A DNA stretch of 64,000 nucleotides from Liolophura sinensis (lineage: Eukaryota > Mollusca > Polyplacophora > Chitonida > Chitonidae): contig NC_088301.1 in the NCBI RefSeq assembly GCF_032854445.1, positions 27,758,402-27,822,401 on the forward strand, written 5' to 3'. A program made the position numbers and the translations under genes. The stretch's first letter is position 1. Each line of letters begins with the position of its first letter. The notes beneath the pieces were generated by a model, which had not been told where the DNA came from, searched no databases, and worked only from the letters and a program-made list of their open reading frames with translations. Positions 56,501 through 64,000 of this stretch are shown here, in pieces.

Positions 56501-59500
56501 ATCTGAAACATTTGTTTTCATTTTACAAGATAAATGAAACTTTTCAGTCTTGATATTGAGACAGATCCTGACACGTGCTAATTTGGCTTGTAAGATGTGC
56601 CTCCGCACATAAAATGACTTTAAACAATGAACTTCCTCATCTGTAAACTCAATGCCCACCTTTTGATTACCTTTCTTTCTATTAACTGTTATCCATTTCA
56701 AATTTATGCAATATTCGGGACAGTTTAGGTTGAGGAGGAGGTTCTTTGTTTATCAGTTATATATTAAATGTTTCAAATGGCACAGTTAAAATTAAATTTT
56801 CATAAAAGCCAATAAACCTATACCCTGCGAAATGTCTTGAATGCCTAAAAGTGCAATTGAACATACCTGCCATGCACCCAATGTTTTAATATTGGGATAG
56901 ATGTGAAAAAATTTATGAAAAAAAAAAAAGAAAGAAAGAAACAAACAAACAAAAACACCATAATTTCATCATAAACTTACGGGCACTGCAGGGGGAGCAG
57001 GAACCCACAGGTCTGATGCTCAAATAGTGGACACCTCCCACCAACAGTGCCATATACACTAGTCTACAGCCCCAAACGTGCATTTTTAGAGGCAAATAAA
57101 ATGTCATGGTGCTGAAATTTACATTTTTCTGATAGGATATCATCTTTTTATCATCCAAATAAAAATCAAACCACCTTTGTAAGATCAACGGAACTATCAG
57201 AATCGGGCAAAATGTCCAACTTTGTCATTTGCGAAATTTAGGTCATTTACGGCAAGAACTCACTCACCTGGTAAATGTATATCACCTCCCCCTGAATGTC
57301 CCGTCAGTTGTAAGAGGAGTGATTTGATGGTCTGCATATCATTCTGAAACTGATTACTCAGGTAATCCTGTCGACCACGCAGCTCATCGACGCTGTCTCG
57401 CAGAACGGCTAGTTCATCCTTCTCTGTCATTGTCATCCCACTTCCCACTATTGCCTTGGCATCGTTCTGAAGTTTCTTTGGGTTCCATTTTTCTTCCAAC
57501 TCATCCAGTTGATCCTAGGAAATATTTTCAGTTAAAGGCAAAGAAAACGCTAACATAAAGTATGTGTCAGATGAAACGACCATTAAACACTGTCCACAAA
57601 AATAGTTCCATATTGTTTTTTAACAAATTAACAACTTTTCAATCTAGTAAAATGCATTTGAAAGTTTGAATTCTACGGTGGTGTTTTCTGACAATATTGC
57701 AACCAGTGACATCACATCAGGTTTTTGTCACTGAACACCCACAGGCTGCTACATTTCATCAGTAAATTTATTTATTTATTTATTTGATTGGTGTTTTACG
57801 CTGTACTCAAGAATATTTCACTTAAATGACGGCAGCCAGCATTATGGTGGGTGGAAACAGGGCAGGACATGGTGGAAACCCACGACCATTCGCAGGTTGC
57901 TGGCATGACCTTCCCACGTACAGCCGGAGAGGAAGCCAGCATGAGCTGGACTTGAACTCACAGTGACCGCATTGGTGAGATACTCATCAATAAAAAATGG
58001 ACATACATGTACATTTATATAGACATTCACCGAACGGACCTTGAAACAAGGTATTTGATACGGATGTGATGTCACTGATACCCTCTGGTTCGTTACAGAC
58101 CATCGTAGAATCTGATGTTTTAAAACCATTTCATTCAGTCGGAAAAATGATAAAAAAAAATGTAAATCTAACTATTTTCTTGGACAGTTTTTAATGGTCT
58201 TTCATCTGACATATACTTTATTTTAGTGTTTTCTTTGACTTAAACATTTTGTTTTTTTGTCTCCTCTTTACCAAACTAGATGCTGCATTATGTGTTTACA
58301 AAACACATATGACCCCCCCCCCCCCAACTCTTTTGGGGAATATTACAACAAACTTCCACATGTACCTGATCACAGTTTAACACTTAAACCCAAGGAAAAT
58401 TTCCTTATGCTAAAATCTGTAAAAAAATGAACAATTGATGGGATTGTCCACATATCCCACAAATTAGATGATATTTCAGACATTAAGATTAATATTAAAG
58501 ATTTCAGACAGAAAAAGATTAATTCTGCTCATAAAATAAACTTTTAAATTGGTATGGCGAAAGGGGGCATAAAACAGTGATGCTACATGCGGCATGGTGG
58601 TTCACTGACATCCAATATTCACAGAAACGTGATTGTTTTCAGTCATGCTTCTTTGAGATTGCCTTCAAGGCATCAGCTGCTATAGTCTGTGTAAAGGAAT
58701 CCAGCTAACTGTGATGCACCTTAATCTGAATGGTGACTTTCTTCAGGTCCTCATCCCCGCTGATTGTCACATCATCGTCATAATCATCCTCGATGGGTTT
58801 CTTCAGTCGATCCAGAAACTTTCGCTTTCGTTTTTTCCCCAGTGAGTCCCAGATGGACAACACTGTGATAGCTTTCTGCATCACCGCATTAGCTTGGGCA
58901 TTGTCATAAACTCTGTACAAAAAGAACATTATAAGTCAGGTATTATATGTATTTACTTATCTACTTGTTTTTGGCTTTGAATCCATACCCCAGATTATCC
59001 CTCATCAGACAAAATACTCCGCTTTTCAATGGACAACAACAGTCATGTGGAGTACAGATATGTTCTTGTATCTTGCAGATGACGTCAAATGTGTCTGCTG
59101 AGTAGGTTATCTCCCTCCAACGATTTTCACATCTCAGAAGCGATTTACCTATACATCGGTCTTCTCCACTGAATTGATGGGTCTTGGCAGGATAAATTTG
59201 TTACATGGTGACTCACTGATAGGATATGCAAATATATGGTTTGAATAAGCTTGATGTTTGGCTTGGCTGATACCTCACCTAGTATGAGGATTATTGATCC
59301 CATATATCTCTGTATCCTACCCCTGACTAACTAATATTATTCTACCACTATGATGGGAGTCAGGTGTACGGGTGGAGGAAACAAGAGCCCCTATAAATAA
59401 CTACAGCGGGGTGGGGTGGTGGTGGTATGTGTGGGCAGCAGAAGTTCCTCATGGGCAGGTTCCTGGACAATTCCCTAATCTGATACTTAGATCACACGAC

Positions 59501-62500
59501 GTTAAACCACAAGCATTCACTGATACTTAGATCTATTAAGGACTAACTCTACTATCATTCAGTGCTCTAATTCATCAATCAAACCTGGTATGTAAAGTAG
59601 AACCAGTTGTATCTGGATTTGAGCAGGGAGCTCATTTGTTCAAAAGGAGAGCCAGTTGTATCAGGATCTAAGCAGGATGACCTCATTGGTCAAGGGCTGT
59701 AATTCAGTTATCAACCCTTGCACACACTAGATCAGAACATACAGCTGTAGTGTAATCCAGGAATCTGTAAACCATATTTCAACAATAATCCACCCGTTTA
59801 AATTTTTGAATTGAAGAAATCAAATTTGAATGTCCAGCAGGGTGAAAGGATAACATTTTATCCCAGTCAGCATTCTCTTTATAGTGCATGGAATTCTTAA
59901 AGAAAATGTTGGCTGGGATACATTTTATGTTAATAGTTGATACTCACCTTTGAAAGGTGTCTGAGAGCAATGCAATGAAGAGGTTGAGACACAGAATGGC
60001 AGATAGAGCAAACCAACTTCCCAGGAGAATGTCAGCCATCAAACTGTCCACCAGTTTCATGTTCTGAGAAAACAAAAAAATCAGAACAATGAAGACACAA
60101 TTTATTTATTTTTTTAATGCTTCACTGATATGATGTCAAGTTTATATGTGGAGAAAACCTCAGAGTCTGAAGTGCGCCACCATACATGTACCTGACACAC
60201 GCCACAGCCACGACAGCTATAGCTGGATCTGAACACGTCCTGATTTATTTATTTATTTATTTCATTGGTGTTTTTCGCCGTACTCAAAAATATTTCACTT
60301 ATACGACGGCGGCCAGCATTATGGTGGGAGGAAACCGGGCAGAACCTGGAGAAAACCCACTACCATCCACATGTTGCTGGCAGACCCTTCTGCACATGAC
60401 AGAAGAGGAAGCCTGCATGAGCTGGGCTTGAACTTGCAGCGACTGCATTGGTGAGAGGCTCCTGGGATATTACGCTGTGCAAGTGTGCAAACCAACTGAG
60501 CCAGGAGGCCCCCATCTCCTCACTGGTTAGATCTAGGAGCCTGATACTCGCAGCAAGACCAGTGCTTTAACCAGGCCTTAAGTCCCCAAACTTTTGATTT
60601 TATCCAGAGTGTCTTACTAGCACACTTCGACTTGATTTGTTTCAGGAGTGTGCTAGGAGTGTGAGTATGATTGCACACCTCAAATTCGAAGGCCTGTTTA
60701 ACATTTTGCTTTTGCCTGCAAAGTTTCCAGCAAATAAACCACCAACACCAAGAATCTTTAACATTTGCAGTATAACCTGCACATAAAGTATATTTACTGA
60801 ATACACCCTGACTGTATTATTTGGAAGGCTGGGAGATTTGAGATATCTGGTTTCAAGCTCCAATTTAATTATTTATTTGATTGGTGTTTTACGCCGTACT
60901 CAAGAATATTTCACTTATACGACGGCGGCCAGAATTATGGTGGGAGGAAACTAGGCACGGCCCAGCTCTGGTTGATGTTTTATACAATACTCATGGGCAG
61001 TCATGGGTTGAGGGAACAAGGAGTAAGACTGGTTAAAGATAATAGTATTTTTAGCCGGGGAGGAGAAGGGTAGGGTGACTTACATCATAATCGTACTCAT
61101 CCACAAGGGTCAGACGGAATAGAGAGAAGAGCACCTCATTTATATGCTGGAAGCGGTTCACCACAATCTCAGTAGCATTTGCGGTGCCTGCCAGGTCCTC
61201 GGGTAGTTTTTTACCTCCAAACATCATCCAGAATGCACATGCTGGAAGGCACAAAAAAAAAAAAATGCATTAGTATAATGGTAGGTGATATTATTAGCAA
61301 AAAGACATACACAAACATGTATAATGATGGGATACAAGCAAGTTTTGATACTATACACATACTAAAAATGACTTATGACTCTTAACAGTACTTTAATATC
61401 CCCTTACACAAATATATCCCCTTTGTAAAATAGTTTCTTGGGTTTACTGGTACCCATTCCATCTTACTCTCCAACTGTTACACATAAATGGAATTCATTT
61501 GATGCAAATGAGATAAAGCAAAAAAAACAAAAAAGTGACTCTTTTTAACAAATTACATACCAGTACTTGAATTTATTTTTTCACAATGATTTTTCAAGAG
61601 GCTTCCAAAGGTCACCTTTTCTGATTGTTTTCCTGTTTTAAGTGACAGTGGCTGAGAAATTTGTCTCCATCAGATTGTAACACTGAACAAAGGCTATTAG
61701 ACACACGGTGAATAATCAACCTTGTCAACCAACTAAGCATTTTTTTCAGTGCAATTTATCCATACATTTATTAGGCAAATGAAGCCACGCATTGTTTGCG
61801 TCATTAAAGATGCAAGCTTCATAAAACTGAGCCAAATTATTTCTCTACACCCTATAGTCTTCTCCAGAGTGTTTCAAAATACTGGCTGCAGAGAAAGTAG
61901 AAAATGTTAAAGAATGACGATAGTTCATTAATGTCAGAATTAATGTTTATTTATTTATTTATTTATTTGATTGGTGTTTTATGCCGTACTCAAGAATATT
62001 TCACTTATACGACGGCGACCAGCATTATGGTGGGTGGGAAACCGGGCAGAGCCCGGGGGAAACTCATGACCATCCGCAGGTTGCTGGCAGACCTTCCCAC
62101 GTACTGCCGGAGAGGAAGCCAGCATCAGCTGGACTTGAACTCACAGCGACCGCATTGGTGAGAGACTCCTGGGTCAATGCGCTGCGTTAGTGCGCTAACC
62201 AACTGAGCCACGGAGGCCCCAGAGAATTAATGTAAACTTGGCTGCTGAATCAATGCCATGTATCCAGATGAATTATACTCACCGTACGGTATGTAAAACA
62301 CAAGATACAGGAAAGCAAATTTGAACACATCACCGAACATGTGGGCTAAAATGACGATGAAGGGTCCTGAGGACACAAAGAAATATATAGCTTTACTGTT
62401 CCGGCCATCAAATGTTCAAATTCAATAAATCATTCATAAAAAATCTTGATGAAATTGATTGTAAAAGAATTTACAAGTATGAAGAATTGTCTCTTCTTGA

Positions 62501-63707
62501 AGACTTTAAGAATCAGAATTTTGAAGCTGGTGATTCTTGTATTAGTAGTTTTCATTGTTTCAGCTAAAATGGTATGTTTTAATCACATAAAATTATACAC
62601 CAATTCGTTACAGTATTATGGGACCAGTTGGAGACTTCCATGACGTTATAGGTGACTTCCTGAAACTTACCCAACCGTTCAAAAGCTCGAGCGTTCTTCA
62701 TGAGCCTTAACCAGAGGAGGATGATGGTGAAGGCTAGAATACGGATGTGCCAGCGTGCCAGAAGGTCAGAGTGAGCGGCGACGTCGGCGATGTGGGTGAT
62801 GATAGACGCCAGCAAGAGAATGTAACACACCCAGTCAAAGACATTCCTGTCAGAAAACAAAAAAAAAAAACAGAAAATCGCTAACAATTTGTGCACAATC
62901 CTGGTACTGTCATGTTAACATCATGACAACGAGTACCATGGAGTTCAGCCTAATTTGTGGAAAATAACTTAACCAAATCTCTACACCTTCACAACATCAA
63001 GAGTTCTAATACGAGGAGATCCTTCAATGCATCCAACACTACAACTTGTTCCAACCAATTACAGGTTAGTCTTAAGTGGGTTATCCACTCATATTTCTTA
63101 TCACCTATCTTCTCATAATGTTTTTTAAACCAATGTTGTGTGATCATGCAAGCTCAAGTCTGCCATGGATGCTTAAGACGGACAGTCTGATTGGTTACAT
63201 CAGTTAGCTCTTTCACTCTAGCACTTCACCAGTCAAAATGTTATGTATTTGAACAGAATTGAACACGCACTACCCACCATAAACCCACCCAGAGATGAAG
63301 GGATAAGGCCTATGGTATACCGGTAGTGAAAATGCAACAAACAGAAACTTCTATAGGACTCCCTGACTAAATCTGACTAATGGAGTACGTGGGAAGGTCT
63401 GTCAGCAACTCGCATACAGTCTTCCCCTGGGCTCTGCATGGTTTCCTCCCACCATGATAATGGTTGCCATCGTACAAGTGAAATATTCTTGAGTACCTTG
63501 TAAAACACCAATCCAATAAATAAAAATAAACATATAGTGTTTAGACCAGTTGTGGTCACAATCTTACCACCAGTCACTGAAGTACTTGGGGCGTATCTTA
63601 TCCAGATTCTCGGTCTCCCTCCACAGAAAATTAGCCTCTTCTGGCCACTGGGGGTGAGCGTATACCAAGTCACGCTCTATCTCCTTCTCCCTCCATGCCT
63701 TCCATTT
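53504..63707 (-). CDS. TRP-superfamily-like cation channel, 3' part (11 exons)
   Basis: A plasma-membrane-type six-helix ion channel of which the region from about S2 to the C-terminus is visible. Exons, 5' to 3': 63707-63568, 62846-62671, 62366-62283, 61241-61084, 60063-59948, 58912-58720, 57514-57268, 56502-56442, 54995-54892, 54277-54141, 53545-53504. All are GT-AG and in frame, giving 485 codons plus TAA. Hydrophobic segments are FDWVCYILLLASIITHIADV, HIRILAFTIILLWLRLMKNA, FKFAFLYLVFYIPYACAFWM, a pore helix with VLFSLFRLTLVDEYDYD, and S6 DILLGSWFALSAILCLNLFI. After S6, ALLSDTFQRVYDNAQANAVM and QKAITVLSIW recall the TRP-box region of TRPV-type channels (NMLIALMGET...LQRAITIL). S4 lacks regular arginines, so it is not a classical voltage sensor. 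The C-terminus has a coiled-coil exon, a KKKKR basic patch and a disordered tail ending GVDPNSEC. The N-terminus lies off-window. Family placement within TRP is uncertain. Confidence 0.88.
54141..54277 (-). CDS. channel gene exon: disordered tail
   Basis: Acceptor gttgacag, donor TTCTGG|gttagt. It encodes DPPPGYTPVIEVTSVDSRSP then AFTASSPRDRGSLAEPAVRL and RTGDFW. Pro/Ser-rich. Confidence 0.85.
54742..54870 (-). mobile_element. 5'-truncated SINE
   Basis: TTGATTTGATTGATGGCTTT, ACGCCGTACTCAAGAATATT, GGTGGGAGGAAACCAGGCAG and CTTCTGCAGACCTTCC. It lacks the head and breaks near the same GGAAGGTCTG position as other headless copies. No clear target-site duplication. Confidence 0.85.
54892..54995 (-). 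CDS. channel gene exon: basic patch
   Basis: Acceptor gttgtcag, donor CCTCAG|gtacat. It encodes DNRDRPRKKKKRPPSSVLDN then AVTGLPPRIPAVPS. RPRKKKKR could bind phosphoinositides or act as a trafficking signal (inference). Confidence 0.85.
55170..55400 (+). repeat. possible tRNA-like dispersed element
   Basis: AACCAGGTGGGTTAGGCACT and GGCGAGAGTTCAACCCCAGC have the look of degenerate A and B boxes, with a further 150 bases of non-coding sequence. No second copy was found in the window. Confidence 0.2.
55495..56440. repeat. 39-bp tandem repeat, about 24 copies, in a channel intron
   Basis: The plus-strand unit is CTCTACATGTACTCATCCAG then TAGGAGACATATCCAAATC. The length is a multiple of three, so two plus-strand frames stay open for 272 and 325 codons (13-residue units such as SSSRRHIQILYMY and TCTHPVGDISKSS). 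It begins directly at the 5' splice donor (56441-56440) of the exon 56502-56442 and fills most of that intron. Confidence 0.97.
56442..56502 (-). CDS. channel gene exon
   Basis: This 61-nt exon has acceptor aatgtttcag and donor TCCAG|gtaagc. It encodes DQRSESHSVQGQGLLDHSIS. Its phase fits the flanking exons at both sides. Confidence 0.8.
57268..57514 (-). CDS. channel gene exon: cytoplasmic coiled coil
   Basis: Acceptor atttcctag, donor CCAG|gtgagt. It encodes DQLDELEEKWNPKKLQNDAK and, later, EKDELAVLRDSVDELRGRQD and QFQNDMQTIKSLLLQL with heptad-like hydrophobic spacing, likely a multimerisation helix. Confidence 0.88.
57763..57980 (-). mobile_element. 5'-truncated SINE
   Basis: It starts (minus strand) TCTCACCAATGCGGTCACTG, upstream of the B box. 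The imperfect flanks TCATCAGTAAA and TCATCAATAAA are consistent with a target-site duplication. Confidence 0.88.
58720..58912 (-). CDS. channel gene exon: post-S6 region
   Basis: Acceptor ttttgtacag, donor ATTAAG|gtgcat. It encodes VYDNAQANAVMQKAITVLSI then WDSLGKKRKRKFLDRLKKPI, followed by an acidic DDYDDD stretch. Confidence 0.93.
59330..59515. repeat. possible degenerate dispersed element
   Basis: GGGAGTCAGGTGTACGGGTG, GGGCAGCAGAAGTTCCTC and ATCACACGACGTTAAACCAC have the flavour of molluscan short repeats (ACGACGTTAAACC is typical of their 3' ends). No second full copy is in the window. Confidence 0.3.
59948..60063 (-). CDS. channel gene exon: S6 helix
   Basis: Acceptor gttttctcag, donor CAAAG|gtgagt. 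It encodes NMKLVDSLMADILLGSWFAL then SAILCLNLFIALLSDTFQ. NLFIAL is the typical S6 end of TRP and related channels. Confidence 0.95.
60242..60512 (-). mobile_element. tRNA-derived SINE, near full length
   Basis: Reversed copy from the (AAAT)n tail to the GGGGGCCTCCTGGCTCAG head, intronic in the channel gene and in the gene's sense orientation. Confidence 0.92.
60866..60966 (-). mobile_element. 5'-truncated SINE
   Basis: The 3' third only, ending at GGGCCGTGCCTAG on the minus strand. Confidence 0.85.
61084..61241 (-). CDS. channel gene exon: pore helix and selectivity loop
   Basis: Acceptor ccttccag, donor TATGAT|gtaagt. It encodes ACAFWMMFGGKKLPEDLAGT, a turret with NAT sequon (NATE), and NEVLFSLFRLTLVDEYDYD. 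The filter region carries D, E, D, D in place of the usual TRP GMGD. Confidence 0.95.
61947..62222 (-). mobile_element. tRNA-derived SINE, full length
   Basis: Complete from tail to GGGGCCTCCGTGGCTCAG head. A perfect 11-bp duplication AGAATTAATGT (61936-61946 and 62223-62233) flanks it. The intact A and B boxes make this one of the youngest-looking copies. Confidence 0.95.
62283..62366 (-). CDS. channel gene exon: S5
   Basis: Acceptor gtcctcag, donor TACG|gtgagt. It encodes PFIVILAHMFGDVFKFAFLY then LVFYIPY. (G)PFIVIL after S4 is typical of TRP S4-S5 linkers. Confidence 0.95.
62671..62846 (-). CDS. channel gene exon: S2-S4 region
   Basis: Acceptor ttctgacag, donor GTTGG|gtaagt. It encodes WNVFDWVCYILLLASIITHI and HIRILAFTIILLWLRLMKNA. 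Confidence 0.95.
63386..63530 (+). mobile_element. 5'-truncated SINE (headless)
   Basis: It begins TACGTGGGAAGGTCTGTCAG, the same junction as other headless copies, and ends CACCAATCCAATAAATAAAA. No clear target-site duplication. Confidence 0.85.
63568..63707 (-). CDS. channel gene exon (most 5' in window): cytosolic
   Basis: Acceptor tgatggcag, donor TGGTG|gtaaga. It encodes KWKAWREKEIERDLVYAHPQ then WPEEANFLWRETENLDKIRP and KYFSDW. Tryptophan-rich and charged, leading into the membrane region. Confidence 0.9.
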
Positions 63708-63762
63708 CTGCCATCAGCAAAGAAAGTAATTATCACTTTTATAAGTCAAGCATGACAAGATT

Positions 63763-63896
63763 GATTTATTTGATTGGTGTTTTACGCTGTACTCAAGAAT
63801 ATTTCACTTCTACCATGGCGACCAGCATTATGGTGGGAGGAAACCGGGCAGAGCCCGGGGGAAACCCATGACCATCCGCAGGTTGCTGCAGACAGG
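63763..63896 (-). mobile_element. 5'-truncated SINE with 9-bp TSD
   Basis: It starts (minus strand) near CTGTCTGCAGCAACCTGCGG and ends in a short tail. A duplication ATGACAAGA (63754-63762 and 63897-63905) flanks it. Confidence 0.88.
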
Positions 63897-64000
63897 ATGA
63901 CAAGAAAACAGTAATCTAAATGTATGGGAACAACTGGCCCCTTCAGTATGTTTTAGTTGATTGAGCAAACAGACAACACTTTCCATCTAATCTCACTACA

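Noticed and set aside
56981-57012. 32-nt candidate exon (DLWVPAPPAVP) with AG and GTAAGT ends in the channel gene
   Set aside because: Including it shifts the phase so the next exon (56502-56442) would be misread. The flanking exons join in frame without it. It could be a rare alternative exon.

Overview
The window is eukaryotic, AT-rich and intron-rich. It most likely comes from a lophotrochozoan, probably a mollusc. Three repeat signals point that way: about 25 copies of a tRNA-derived SINE of a type common in molluscs, a second dispersed element with the GTGACT...GGTGTCATGTC...CAGCACT pattern I associate with bivalve genomes, and the recurring AAGGGAGATAAC motif. The protein genes have ordinary GT-AG introns and clear vertebrate homologues. 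The species assignment is inference.

Four protein genes could be assembled exon by exon, and every joint keeps the reading frame. (1) DCAF15-like, + strand, 12 exons, 10361-22061: substrate receptor of a CUL4-DDB1 ubiquitin ligase. Its first exon was not found. (2) SNX7/SNX30-like sorting nexin, - strand, 11 exons, 44810-31867: complete at 476 residues, with a PX domain followed by a BAR domain. (3) INIP (SOSS complex subunit C), + strand, 5 exons, 45039-48052: complete at 109 residues. (4) A TRP-superfamily-like cation channel, - strand, 11 exons, 63707-53504: its 5' part lies beyond the right edge. DCAF15 and SNX converge, SNX and INIP diverge from a 228-base shared promoter region, and INIP and the channel converge.

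Between and inside these genes lie many tandem arrays: 59 bp x about 27 in a DCAF15 intron, 71 bp x 4 beside the SNX stop codon, 185 bp x 5 and 26 bp x about 25 in SNX introns, 80 bp x 7 after INIP, and 39 bp x about 24 in a channel intron. There are also hairpin-forming inverted repeats and SINE copies with visible target-site duplications.

The most notable observations are: the head-to-head INIP-SNX pair, which as I recall is also neighbouring in human (INIP-SNX30, 9q32); a tandemly triplicated 5' splice site that would insert VSYTTH units into the PX domain of the sorting nexin; SINE copies that repeatedly start at the same internal position with their own target-site duplications; and a channel pore loop rich in acidic residues. 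The genes belong to unrelated pathways (ubiquitin ligation, endosomal sorting, DNA repair, ion transport), and nothing suggests a joint system beyond the shared promoter.
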